From Emiliania huxleyi CCMP1516 (lineage: Eukaryota; Haptophyta; Isochrysidales; Noelaerhabdaceae), in the NCBI RefSeq assembly GCF_000372725.1, contig NW_005195300.1, forward strand, positions 158,451 through 222,450: 64,000 nucleotides of DNA, in the 5' to 3' direction. Below are positions 20,221 through 30,213 of this stretch, in pieces (within the stretch, counting starts at the first letter, position 1; each line of letters starts with the position of its first letter). The notes beneath the pieces are model-generated. The model was not told where the DNA came from. It made no database searches and was given only the letters and a program-made list of their open reading frames with translations. The position numbers and the translations under genes are program-made.

Positions 20221-21339
20221 TATCTCGCAAATACTTGATTTTTCCAGGCGATCGGATTTTTCCGCACCCTCGAAATTCGTAACAATCGCCTCGCCGCTCC
20301 ACAATGCCTTTCTCCGTTGCCTCCAGCCGCGCGGCGCCATCGTCCTCGATCCAGTGCCGGCCTGTGACAAGCTTGGCAGCTCGCGGATCGACGATCGCCA
20401 CGAGCTGCTGCCCGGCGACCGCCGCTCGCCTTCGACGACAGTCGTAACAATCGGCGGTGAGCGGCACCTCCTTGGCCCAGCACCGGTGTTATCACGTCTC
20501 AGCTGCTTCATTGCCATGTCCAGTTATGGCGGAGACGCGCTGATAGCATTCCTGTGCACGCAGTTGGACCAGCACGGCCATCGGGTGCGTGGCGCAAAAA
20601 GACCTGTTTGCGCTGTCTTCGATATCAGCGGCTACATGCGCTGCTGCGCGTACCTGTGACGCACACATGTTGATCACATCCATATACCTCACTAACATAC
20701 AGCTGGCGAGCATTGCATCCCTCGTCTGGCCATGCTGTGCATCATCTCACCGTATGCAGCCGTATACGCCCACGGTGCTCACAGGGTCGGGCGTCACGGT
20801 GCTCGTGGCAAGCATCTCCGTCACTCTTGTGACTTGTGGGCTTGGTGGTGTTGCCTCCGGTGCTACTGCTGGCTAGGGTGCCAATGGCGCGACGGGAGGC
20901 GGCCATTGGCGCCACTACAGCAACGATTGTTACGCCGTGGAAAAATCCGGATTTCGTGCCCCGAACCGGCCGACACGTGGCCGCATACACGTCCGCCGAA
21001 TTTAAGATTTTAGAGGCCGGCCGCAGGCCGGCGATTTTCAGATTTTAGACCAAGATTTTAGAGCTCTGGGGCGCATTTTCGCAAGATTTTAGCTGTCCGT
21101 TCACACATTTTCAAGATTTTAAGGCTAACGGACTCCCCGCCTTCAAATCTTAAATTCGGCTGACCTGTATATGTATATATACCACGTCCGTATGGGCTGC
21201 ACAAGCCAAACCACGCTCATCACAGCTTGCCACAGTGTGGCTCCTGGCAGTGGTAAGCCATTCTTGGTGTACCAGCTCAGAGCAGGGCCGTTTGATCACG
21301 ATTGTTACACGGCGTGAAAAATCAAGTATTTGCGAGATA
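20221..21339. repeat. Inverted 24-bp pair and four CGATTGTTAC motifs
   Basis: The 24 bases at 20221-20244 recur exactly inverted at 21316-21339. CGATTGTTAC occurs at 20279 and 20444 (minus) and at 20924 and 21299 (plus), each near a GAAAAATC-type motif. The arrangement suggests inverted copies of one element. Confidence 0.55.
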
Positions 21340-21342
21340 GGC

Positions 21343-21880
21343 TCAAAAAGTAGGCGCGGGCGCCGGGGGCACGACGCACGTCCTCCAAAAGAGAGCACCG
21401 TCCAGCTCTCGCCTAGTCTGTTTGGTGTCTGCGAGGGTGGCGATGGTCACACACCCCTGCTTGATGATCCCTATCACATCTTCTAGCTTCTCTGTCGTGT
21501 CATTCCCTGTATCTCTCACCCGACTCGCGCCCCCTGTCCCCCCTCGCAGCTCCTCGATCTCCTCCATCGTCTCACCCCGCCTTTCCAGGTGCAGCCCGCA
21601 CACGTTGAGCGTGAGACAGCACGCTCTCCGCTCCTTTTGCTCGCTTCTCCCTCCCCGCGCCTTAGCCGCTCCCCTGCCCCCCCCCGCGCGCTCCACCGCG
21701 GCCCGCCCCCCGCCCGTTGCCGTGCAGCGCACGCATGAGCGCGTTCCACTCCTGTATTGACATTTGCCACACATAGTCTGCCGGCACCCCTAGGTGCTCG
21801 AGGTCGGGATCCGTGAGCAGTTCCTCCCCCCGCCTTGCCCTCTCCTCATCCAGCCTCTGCAGCAGGCCCCTGGCGTCAAC
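21343..21880 (-). mobile_element. Non-LTR retrotransposon remnant (endonuclease N-terminus)
   Basis: On the minus strand a charged region (LLQRLDEERARRGEELL, YVWQMSIQEWNALM) is followed, after a frame change, by LTLNVCGL, then TEKLEDVIGIIKQGCVTIATLADTKQ. This resembles the start of an APE-type endonuclease of LINE elements (LN..GL, then ETK, here DTK). The sequence stops right after this, so most of ORF2, including the reverse transcriptase, is missing. Confidence 0.4.
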
Positions 21881-22062
21881 GCGCCTTCTCCGTCTCCTTT
21901 CCCAAGATTGCGGCCTGCCCCTACCCTCTCTCTTCCCGTCTCCGTCTCCACGGGGCAGCGTGGGTTACTGTAACCGTGTGGTCTCGCACATGACGTAGGT
22001 CGAGAGAGAGACTGTGAAGAGGCGAGACCGCGCGTGACAGGCAATCCTCACTCACACAACAG

Positions 22063-22152
<90 letters not shown>
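22063..22152 (+). repeat. (CA)n microsatellite
   Basis: About 45 uninterrupted dinucleotide copies. Confidence 0.95.
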
Positions 22153-22158
<6 letters not shown>

Positions 22159-22441
22159 GCACACACACGGGCCTTGGCACTCGTCCTCAAAATGCTAATG
22201 TGCCCTGTGCAACTCTTAATTAATCAACAGGTGCTAGCACACCATACATGGACATGGGCCATACAGTAGCCGCGCCGTACCAGGAGTAGTTGCTGCGCTG
22301 GCAGACATGTGGCTGAGTCTGATGTGCATGCGCTCAACATTTCTGCTCACTGCTTCACGCGCGACAATAGAGACTCCTTCCCGCTGTGGCGTTTGCGGGC
22401 GGAATGGCTGCGGGCGAGAGCGAGAGCGGCGAAGCCACCAC

Positions 22442-24205
22442 CTAGCGTCGCCAGTTCTCGGCGCCGAGCAGCGCCCCGAACGCCGCAGCCTCCCCCTCGA
22501 CCGTGCGGCCGGGCCGGAAGCTGAGGTTGGCGGACACCCAGAGGCGGCCGTCGTCCACATCGACGACCACGCCCTCCGGCCACAGCGGCGACGCGCGGAC
22601 GGCGGCGGCGGCGCTCAGCAGCCCGGTCACCTCGGCGAGCTCTGCCGCGACGCCGCTCCATCCAGATAGAAGGTCGCGTCCTCCGTCGTGAGCGCCCGCC
22701 GTCGCCGCGCCGCCTTTGAGCGCCGGCGGGGGTGGCAGCAGCAGCGCCTCGAGGTGGTGGAGGAGCGGCGCCGCGGGCCTCGCGTGGAGCACGCAGCGCA
22801 GCGTGGACGAGAAGGGCGGGGCCGAAGCACCCCCTTCTCCCGCGGCAGGGCTGCTCGCCCCTCCCCGTGCCGCCGCGAGGCAGGCGTGCACGCCGAGGGC
22901 CGCCTCACGGTCCTCCATCTCCTTGGGTCCGTCCGCCGCATCCTCCCCGGCGAACGTCGCCTCGAGAGCGTCCCAGAGCCGCGAGGCTGCCGCCCGCACC
23001 ACGCCCGACCGCTCCTCGACCCGCGACACGGCGGCGGCGAGCGCGTCGAGCGGCGCCGCCGCCACGTCCAGCGCACACGCGAAGCGGCTCGAGTCCTCGG
23101 CCTTGTCCTTGTGCATGTGCAGGCAGCCGAGCAGCGCGCGCACGCCGGAGGCGCCCTCGCCAAGCTGTTCGAGCGAGCCTGCCAGCGACTCGAGCCCGCC
23201 GGCCAGGGAGAGGGCGCCAACGACGTGCGCTTTGCGGTGGCGGGGCGGCGGCAAGGTGGGCAAGGCGGTTGCAGCAGAGGAGGCGGCGGTGGGGGCGATG
23301 AGGGCGGCGGCGGAGGCGGCGGTGGTGGTGTTGGCCGCGGAATAAGAGGAGGCCGCAGCCTGTGCTGCCCTCCCAGGATCCTCGCTCAAGAGCCACGTCG
23401 CATCGACCCGCCAGGTTGGCGGGGCATAGAGGGTGCTGCCGAGCCGCAAGCCGAGCGCGGCGCCGCCGTGGCCGAGGCCGAGCCACTCTGCGAGGCGTCC
23501 GACAGGCAGGTGCGGGAAGGAGTGGTCGAGGACGTGGGTGAGGTTGGAGGTGTGCTTTTGGATGCGCTTCTCGGTGAATAGACCCGTTGCCTGCCGGACG
23601 AGGTAGGTCAGCAGCATGGACAGCGTGTTGAGGCCGCGGACATTCTCGAGCGCAATCTCTTTGAGCGAAATGTCGGCATGCGCCTCGCGCACGTGCAGAG
23701 CGGCCTTGCCTTCCGGCGTGACGAACACGTCGAAAAGCACTGAGATGCCTGTCTCTAGCATCTGAGCCGCAAAGTCGGCCTCAAAGTCGGCGTGCGGCCA
23801 TGACTGCTGGGTGACCCGTACGCGGCCTGCGGCCGCAGCCTTCAGGCCGCCGATGGTGGCGAGGATGCCTCCTCCCTGTGCGCAGCGCAGGGTGAAGGCT
23901 GCAACGTCGCAGCCCGTCACGCCCAGCTGGTGGACACTGATGTCGAAGCTCCGCTCTACATGAACGGTGTTGGCATAGAAGTGGTGCAGCGGAGCCTCGC
24001 ACACAGCATCGGCGACGATCGGGCGCAGGTGATGGGTGAGGCCGTCAAGTATCGAGTCTGCGATCCATAGCCTGCCGTCGGCGCTGGCGGAGAGGGAGCG
24101 GTCTCCGCCAGCGGCAGCCGATACGAAAACGGCCGAGAGCATGGCGGGGAGCGGCGATGCCGCACAGAAGCCAGCTAAGGCAAGGAAGAGACACGAGTTC
24201 TTCAT
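22442..24205 (-). CDS. Secreted protein, possibly of the BPI/TULIP lipid-binding type
   Basis: 587 residues from ATG 24205, chosen because it opens a signal peptide (MKNSCLFLALAGFCAASPLPA); the frame extends 34 codons further upstream. Residues 60-260 alternate hydrophobic and polar positions (HFYANTVHVERSFDISVHQL, ISVLFDVFVTPEGKAALHV) and include SLKEIALENVRGLNTLSMLL. This resembles the elongated barrel of BPI-like proteins, but that is a weak, pattern-based suggestion. The second half is Ala-rich and ends with VDVDDGRLWVSANLSFRPG. It is divergently placed against the ankyrin gene, whose open frame overlaps its first exon. Confidence 0.5.
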   Translation of the reverse strand: MKNSCLFLALAGFCAASPLPAMLSAVFVSAAAGGDRSLSASADGRLWIADSILDGLTHHLRPIVADAVCEAPLHHFYANTVHVERSFDISVHQLGVTGCDVAAFTLRCAQGGGILATIGGLKAAAAGRVRVTQQSWPHADFEADFAAQMLETGISVLFDVFVTPEGKAALHVREAHADISLKEIALENVRGLNTLSMLLTYLVRQATGLFTEKRIQKHTSNLTHVLDHSFPHLPVGRLAEWLGLGHGGAALGLRLGSTLYAPPTWRVDATWLLSEDPGRAAQAAASSYSAANTTTAASAAALIAPTAASSAATALPTLPPPRHRKAHVVGALSLAGGLESLAGSLEQLGEGASGVRALLGCLHMHKDKAEDSSRFACALDVAAAPLDALAAAVSRVEERSGVVRAAASRLWDALEATFAGEDAADGPKEMEDREAALGVHACLAAARGGASSPAAGEGGASAPPFSSTLRCVLHARPAAPLLHHLEALLLPPPPALKGGAATAGAHDGGRDLLSGWSGVAAELAEVTGLLSAAAAVRASPLWPEGVVVDVDDGRLWVSANLSFRPGRTVEGEAAAFGALLGAENWRR

Positions 24206-25940
24206 TTCTATTGTTACAACCTGTGTGACCTCTCGAGGTTCTCGACGTGGATATCCTTTGGTCCTTTGGCCGCGTTGGGTAGCGAGGATTGGTGTGACGC
24301 GATCCACGCAGGCGTGGTTTCTGACGGCCGACCGTCAGTGCACGGAGTTGCCCCTTCTCCGACTGCCCCGGCTAGTTCCCCGGCTGCTCGTCGAGGCTGG
24401 CGCGGCGGTCAACCAATCAGAGGCGAACGCTGAAGGTTGCACGCCGCTGTTCAAGGTGTGCCAGGAGGGCCACCTCGAGATCGTCCGGCTGCTCCTCGAG
24501 GCGGGCGCGGCGGTCGGCCAGGCCACGGACGACGGCGTCACGCCGCTGCTCATCGCGTGCGCTCGGGGCCAGATCGAGTGCGCCAGGCTCCTTCTCGAGG
24601 CGGGCGCGGCGGTCGACCAAGCTGACGCTGAAGGCGTCACACCGCTGAGCGCTGCGAGCCAGGAGGGCAAGATCGACTGCGTTCGGCTGATGATCGCCGC
24701 CGGCGCCGCGGTGAACCAAGCAGATTCTGAAGGCTTCACGCCGCTGTACATCGCGTGCCAGAAGGGGCACCTTGAGGTCGCCAAGCTGCTTCTCGAGGGA
24801 AGCGCGGCGGTCAACCAAGCCGAGGAGGACGGCGCCACGCCGCTGCTCGTCGCGTCCCTAAAGGGCCACGTCGAGATCGCGCGGCTGCTTCTCGAGGCTG
24901 GCGCGGCGGTGGCTCATGCAGACGCTCAAGGCCGCACGCCGCTGCTCGCCGCGTGCCACTTCGGCCACCTCGAGGTCGCCCGGCTGCTGTGCGACGCTGG
25001 CGCGGCGGTCGGCCAAGCTGATGATGGAGGCTTCTCGCCGCTGTTCGTTGCGTGCCAGAAGGGCCACCTCGAGATCGTCCGGCTGCTCCTCGAGGCTGGC
25101 GCGGCGGTCGACCAAGCCAAGGAGGACGACGGCTGCACGCCGCTGTGCATCGCGTGCTGGCAGGGCCACCTCGAGGTCGCCAAGCTGCTGCGCGACGCTG
25201 GCGCAGCGGTCAACCAAGCCCGCAATGACGGCACCACGCCGCTGTTCATGGCGAGCCAGCAGGGCCAACTCGAGTGCGTTCGGCTGCTCCTCGAGGCTGG
25301 CGCGGCGGTCGACCAAGCCAAGCAGGATGGCGCCACGCCGCTGTACATCGCGTGCCAGAAGGCCCACGTTGACATCGCCCAGATGCTCCTCGAGGCTGGC
25401 GCGGCGATCAGCCAAGCCCGCAACGACGGCGTCACGCCGCTGTTCGCCGCGTGCGACAAGGGCCACCTCGAGGTCGCCAAGCTCCTCTCCTCCTACGGCG
25501 CCTCCCGCGCCGCTACGCCCTTCGGCACGCCCGAGGAGGCCGCGAACCGCCGCGGCCACGCCGACCTCGCCGCCTGGCTGGTCGCCAGCCGCGGCTGGAC
25601 GCCGCTCGCGCACCTTGAGAGCCTCACCGCCGCCCGCGCCACCTCCCTCCTGCGCAGCGGCGCAAGCTTGCGCGAGGGCGAGCCGACGCCGCTGCGGCGC
25701 GCCGCGGGCGGCGAGGGCGAGGCGGCGGCGCTGATTCGGCGGGCGGCGGCGCCGTGGTCGCCGGCAAGCCACTCGCTCTTCCCCGCGGCGGCCCGCGCGC
25801 GGGCGGCGCTCCTCGTCCTCTCGCTCTACGAGATCCACGAGCGGCACCATCTCGACTCGGCAGGAAACACGAACGGCATCGCGGCGCGCGACTTTGTCAC
25901 GTGCGTGCTGCGCTTCGCGATCACGCGCGAGACGGAGTAG
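24036..25940 (+). CDS. Ankyrin-repeat protein, 11 repeats
   Basis: The frame is open from 24036, but the first 110 codons overlap the antisense gene and are not ankyrin-like. The repeats begin at about 24370, so the true start is probably in an upstream exon. Eleven 33-residue repeats follow (consensus DGATPLYIACQKGHLEVAKLLLEAGAAV without gaps). A conserved tail (GTPEEAANRRGHADLAAWLV, SPASHSLFPAAARARAALLVL, DFVTCVLRFAI) closes the protein. This tail is common in ankyrin families of haptophyte-type genomes. The regularity of the repeats points to recent expansion. A protein-binding scaffold is expected. The copy at 8010-8968 is a decayed relative. Confidence 0.75.
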   Translation: MRPSSIESAIHSLPSALAERERSPPAAADTKTAESMAGSGDAAQKPAKARKRHEFFISIVTTCVTSRGSRRGYPLVLWPRWVARIGVTRSTQAWFLTADRQCTELPLLRLPRLVPRLLVEAGAAVNQSEANAEGCTPLFKVCQEGHLEIVRLLLEAGAAVGQATDDGVTPLLIACARGQIECARLLLEAGAAVDQADAEGVTPLSAASQEGKIDCVRLMIAAGAAVNQADSEGFTPLYIACQKGHLEVAKLLLEGSAAVNQAEEDGATPLLVASLKGHVEIARLLLEAGAAVAHADAQGRTPLLAACHFGHLEVARLLCDAGAAVGQADDGGFSPLFVACQKGHLEIVRLLLEAGAAVDQAKEDDGCTPLCIACWQGHLEVAKLLRDAGAAVNQARNDGTTPLFMASQQGQLECVRLLLEAGAAVDQAKQDGATPLYIACQKAHVDIAQMLLEAGAAISQARNDGVTPLFAACDKGHLEVAKLLSSYGASRAATPFGTPEEAANRRGHADLAAWLVASRGWTPLAHLESLTAARATSLLRSGASLREGEPTPLRRAAGGEGEAAALIRRAAAPWSPASHSLFPAAARARAALLVLSLYEIHERHHLDSAGNTNGIAARDFVTCVLRFAITRETE

Positions 25941-26236
25941 AGCCGTGAGTGCGGTGATTTTGCTTTGCCCCTCGCGCTCGCGGCTCGCCTCCGACCACGG
26001 CGCTGTGTGTCTTCTTGGGATGGGTGGATGTGCGCCGATGGGTCCTCCGGAGGCCAAAATGGGGATTGGCCATTGGGCTTTCGGGGGGGTCCGGAAACTC
26101 TCACCTACTCTGCACACGGGACTGTGGTCGAGTGCGCTTTTGCTGTGGGGTGACTAAAGCAAATAACTAACAAACGCTGTGACATGCGGTGTCGTACACG
26201 TAACACGACTCGACTCGCCGTCAAGCTCCAAGGCCC
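25941..26236. other. Short intergenic region
   Basis: Nothing recognised between the converging 3' ends of the ankyrin gene and the kinase-like gene. Confidence 0.5.
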
Positions 26237-28782
26237 TTACATCAGGACGCAGCTGCAGCTGCAGCCCGTCCCTGCGGGCGCGTCCTCGCCGCCGCCCTCC
26301 TCCGGCTCGCTCAGCACAACCTTCTCGACGCGCGAGACAGCCGCTGCGCGGACCCCGGGCCGCAGCCCCAGGGCCGCGTGGCCCGCGTCGCGCAGCGCGG
26401 CGCTCGAGTCGATCTGGCTGGGCCAGGCCGGCCGTACGGCCGCCCCGCGCGCGTGCAGCCCGAACTTGGCCTGCGCGCGCGCCTGCGGGGCGGTCGCGCG
26501 TCGGAAGATGGCGGCGATGCTGCCGACGAAGGCCGGGTTGCACCGCGTGTCGCCCCCGCCCGGCCCTCCGAGGAAGAGGTGCAGCAGCTCGGGCAGGTCG
26601 GCGAACGCCGTGGGCGGCAGGGCGGCGATGTCGGCGATGGCGGCGCTGAAGCCCTGCTGCACCTCCAGCACGCCCGCCACGCCAATGTCGTAGTCGAGGG
26701 GGGGGCAGTACGCCTGCCCGCGGGCAGCCTCGAGATGAGCGGCGATCTGGAGCGATCTCGAGCGATCTGGAGCGATCTCGTGGCGATCTCGTGCGAATCT
26801 GGAGCGATCTGGTGGCGATCTCGTGCGAATCTGGAGCGATCTGGTGGCGATCTGGAGCGATCTCGTGCGATCTCGTGCGATATCGAGCGATCTCGAGCGA
26901 TCTGGTGCGATCTCGTGCGATCTCGAGCAATCTCGAGCGATCTCGAGGGGCGGGCAGTACACCTCGCTGGACTCGTCGCCGCTGCCGTGCAGCAGCAGCA
27001 GCCGCAGGGGGGCAAAAGCGGCATGCGGCGCGCGCGGCGAGGCGCACACCTATCGGTCGGTTCCTGGACGGTTCCTGGACGGTTCCTGGACGGTTCCTGG
27101 ACGGTTCCTGGACGGTTCCTGGACGGGTCGGCCCACGAACCTCGGGTCATCTCGGGTCCTCTCGACTCCTCTCGGGGCATCCCCGCGCACACCTCTCCCG
27201 CGCACACCTCTCCCGCGCACACCTCTCCCGCGCACACCTCTCCCGCGCACACCTCTCCCGCGCGGGCGGCCACTGAGCTCTTCACTAGCTGAGTCTCATT
27301 GCTCAAGCGCACACACCTCCCCCACGAGCGCGGCCACCTTGCGCTTGTACTCGCCAAAGAGGGGCGCCGAACGCGGGTCGTGCGGGTCGAACGCGCTCAT
27401 CATGGAGTCGATGGCCACGACCCGGTCCTCGGCGTCGATCATCACGTTCTCAGAGTTGCCGTCGTTGCCCCAGATGCAGGGCAGCCTATCCACAGCGGCG
27501 GGTGTGAGGAGACGCTGTGCACGCCTCGCCGTCGCGGCCCCAGAGGCAGCGCAGCCGGTCGTAGTTGTGAATCAGGATGTCAAAGGCGAGCGTGCGCCCG
27601 AGCATCTGCAGCTGCTCGCGGCCAGACGGCGAGAGCTCGCCTACCACACCACCCAAGGACCTGAACCCACACTGGATTCGGGACTCTGGAGGTGTGGTAC
27701 GTGGCGCGCCTCGCGCGACGCAGAGGAAGGGTGTGGCCAGGCGCGGAGCCATGAGGGGCTACGGGGAGCTATGGGGAGAGAGGGCGAGAGCTCGCCTCGA
27801 GGGCCAAACACGCGCTCGCAGCGCGCCGCGGCGGCGGGCGGGTCGAAGAGGGCGGTGATGGCGAGCCCCTTCAGCGAGACGCCTAGAAGGTTCCTAGAAG
27901 GTTCCTAGAAGGTTCCTAGAAGGTTCCTAGAAGCCCCTTCAGCGAGACGCCGGGCACGAACTCCATCACAAGGCAGGTCGGGACCGCGGCCAGCACGGCC
28001 GCGACGGGCGGCGAGGAGCGCTGCTTGAGCGGCTTGGCGGCGTCGAGCCGCGAGAGCGCCGCCTCGAGGGCGAGCCCCTCCTCGCTCGCGGTGAGCACAC
28101 ATCGCATCTCGGGCGCGCGCACACCCAGCGCGGAGCCGATGAGGTGGCCGCAGTAGTCAGCCACCACCTCGGCGTCGGGCTTGACCACCACGCAGCGCTG
28201 GCCGGGCAGCAGCACAAAGTACACCCCGCTCGACCGGCCGCCGTCGGACCGCTTGAAGTTTGTCGCCGCCGCCCAGTCCACGTCCCAGATCGAGGCGGCC
28301 GGCTCGCACTTGGACAGGTCGATGTCGCCGTGCACGCGCTGCCGCAAGTGCGCGCCGACGGCGCCGCGCCGCTGCCACGAGTGTGCCGACGAGTCGATGC
28401 TGTGCCACTGGGGGTATCGGGCGAGGACATCGTCGATGCTCGCCATGCGTTGGGCGGCGACCTTGGCTGGAAGGCTGTTGGCTTTGGAGGGCTGAGGCGG
28501 TGGCCTGGCCCAGCTGCTCTTTGCCTTTGTGGGCGGCGGCGGCGGCGGGGGGGGCGGCGGCGGCGGCTTTGGGCCCTCGGCAACACCGCCCTGGCGCCGC
28601 ACAGCACTGCCCTCGGACAAAGCCGACATTCGGTCCTTGACTGCATTCGCGATGTGCTGGGCGGCAAGCGCGCGGGCAGCGGCTGCCCGAGCGTCGCTCG
28701 GCTCCGACATCCAGGAGGAAGACATCGAGGAGGACATCGAGGAGGAACAAAGTCGGCGGGCCGACAAGTGGTCAAGGTTCAA
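26237..28782 (-). CDS. Actin-fragmin-kinase-like protein (PI3K/AFK fold)
   Basis: Exons modelled on the minus strand: 28782-27951, 27882-27796, 27640-27556, 27485-27317, 27049-26963 and 26713-26237. All phases fit and give 578 residues. The N-terminal 130 residues are low complexity with a Pro run. The kinase-like domain has GVYFVL (186), the Lys of VVVKPD (201), LVMEFVPG (hinge), DILIHNYDRLPCIWGNDGN and VVAIDSMMSAFDP. This agrees with the actin-fragmin kinase catalytic domain known from Physarum, which phosphorylates actin-bound partners. The C-terminal 200 residues are helical. Three of five introns use GC donors and all carry copies of exon sequence. The substrate is unknown. Confidence 0.75.
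26714..26962 (-). repeat. Exon-copy intron with GATCTCGAGC-type repeats
   Basis: On the coding strand it starts GTGTACTGCCCGCCCCTCGA, nearly identical to the next exon start (GCGTACTGCCCCCCCCTCGA). Between them lie some 20 degenerate copies of a 10-mer such as GAGATCGCTC. GT-AG. Confidence 0.7.
27050..27316 (-). repeat. Intron with two tandem repeats
   Basis: One block holds six 15-bp units (GGGAGAGGTGTGCGC type, 27185-27268). A second block holds six 12-bp units around GGAACCGTCC (27060-27125), related to the family B insert of the dioxygenase gene. GT-AG, ending CGATAG. Confidence 0.65.
27486..27555 (-). repeat. GC-AG intron with diverged family A insert
   Basis: The intron begins GCTGCGCTGCCTCTGGGGC, a diverged copy of the next exon (GCTGCCCTGCATCTGGGGC), and ends CAGCGTCTCCTCACACC...CTGTGGATAG, an older version of the family A insert. 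Confidence 0.7.
27883..27950 (-). repeat. GC-AG intron made of an exon copy and five 11-bp family B units
   Basis: The coding strand reads GCGTCTCGCTGAAGGGGCT, then tandem CTTCTAGGAAC units, then TTCTAG, then the exon GCGTCTCGCTGAAGGGGCTC. The exon copy is perfect over 19 bases, so the event is young. Confidence 0.8.
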
Positions 28783-28929
28783 ACTCTATGGCGGTGTGGT
28801 ACCGGCGCCCTTCTGTCTGGTATAGTCGAGTATAGCCGACCCGCTGTGAATGGGTACTACGTCCGTCCGGCCTCCCGCTCGTTAGCAAGATGCCGCCCGT
28901 CTCCGACCTCTACTCTGAGCAGAGCACTT

Positions 28930-29820
28930 CCCCAGTCCCTAAACAGGGCACGCTCGCTCGCTCAGATTGCGTCGCACGAGCGGTGGCTTCGCTGCCTCGC
29001 CGCCTGCGAGCGGCTGGATGCTGAGATGGACGACCCGGACGGCGTCAAACATCGGGAGGCGACACGCTTCATCGCCGTCTCTCAGTTCGCCTCGGGAGCG
29101 TGGCTCGACCTCTGCCCCGACGGCCGGCACTCCTCCAAAATCACCTCGGAGGTTTTTGCCCAAAACCCGGGGGTCCCGGGCCACAGCGCCGCCACGGCTA
29201 CTACATTTCCAGCGCCAAGTACGTGTACGACGCCAAGGAGGCGGCTGGTGAGACAGTCACCATCGGTATGCGGAAGGGCGACCAGCTTGCAAACGGATCG
29301 AAGGACATTCCGTGCGAGCACAAGGCCCACAACATTCGTCACAACGGCACCATGTATGCGGCGGCCAACATGGTCCGTGCACGAGCCTGCGGCAAGCTCG
29401 TGCTCGGTGACAAGGCGAACCCTCAGACGACTTTTCATCTCAACGAGGGGCACGTCACCGACATGTGTGAGATCGGCGGGAACCTGCAGTCCCAGCTCGA
29501 TGTCCAGAACGAAGTCAAGGTTCCCAGCACCCTCACAAAGACGAGGGCAGGCAGGCTGGGCAGGGCTTGGCGGCACACGGCGGATGCTGTGCGTCACTGG
29601 GCCACAAATTTGGTTTCGGCGGCACCATCGACCAAACCTTGCTCAAGGTTCTTGGGTGCAAAGAGCGCGGCCACAAGTCACAGGGCCCGCACGTCCATGC
29701 GACCGGCAAAGGCTGGGTCAAAGAGCACAAGGGACAGCAATCGTGGCCGGTCCCGCTATGGATATGCCCAACCCACAAAATGAATACGCATCGCCTTATG
29801 CTCTGGTTTCGGGTGCGTAA
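28930..29820 (+). pseudogene. Decayed ORF, possibly from a mobile element
   Basis: Protein-like sequence runs through at least two frames: RWLRCLAACERLDAEMDDPD and FIAVSQFASGAWLDLCPDG, then GYYISSAKYVYDAKEAAGET and CEHKAHNIRHNGTMYAAANM, then GLAAHGGCCASLGHKFGFGG. Each stretch is plausible coding sequence, and the frame changes point to decay. The SVSQ..GAWL pattern reminds me of repetitive reverse-transcriptase-type ORFs in algae, an unverified impression. No intact product can be proposed. Confidence 0.3.
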
Positions 29821-30213
29821 CCTGGTGCGTAGACAGGCGCAGTTATCAAAATACAGCAGATATGAAGGCCGGCCCTCAACCCGGACCTGCTCGCAGCGCA
29901 TATTTTCCTTCGAAAACAGCACAGAATACTTCAATGTTGGCCCTGCCCCGCACTTACGCAGCATAATTTTACCCATTCAGGCCCATCGACGACCGCGTTC
30001 CGCATGACGTATCATGTATCCGCATACGTACCCCCTCCTGGCGCCACAGCCTGGAGGCGCTGACGCACTACGTATACGCATTATGTTTCTGCACTCGCCA
30101 AAACGCCCGCGAGACGATTGCCTGGCCAATGATTTCAGGCTCCCGCGCTGCCTTGTACAATCCAAATCGAATCCCAATTGTTAAACTCGCGAAATTCTAC
30201 GTGCGTCCGCTGC

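Larger units (their letters stand above)
17454..21342. other. Gene-poor, repeat-bearing region
   Basis: No convincing gene. A minus-strand frame of 244 codons at 18288-19022 overlaps the dispersed repeat and has no recognisable domain. A frame at 20159-20467 (minus) has protein-like composition (GQQLVAIVDPRAAKLVTGRHW) but no recognised family. The region is locally AT-richer and contains paired inverted repeats, two 24-bp perfect palindromes and many TTTTAAG or AAGATTTTA motifs. Confidence 0.5.

Noticed and set aside
24858-26117. 419-codon minus-strand frame opposite the ankyrin gene
   Set aside because: Its DRRASLEEQP repeats are the reverse translation of ankyrin repeats.
28144-28800. First half of a 558-codon plus-strand frame
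   Set aside because: Antisense to the kinase-like gene; only the part after about 28930 has independent protein-like content.
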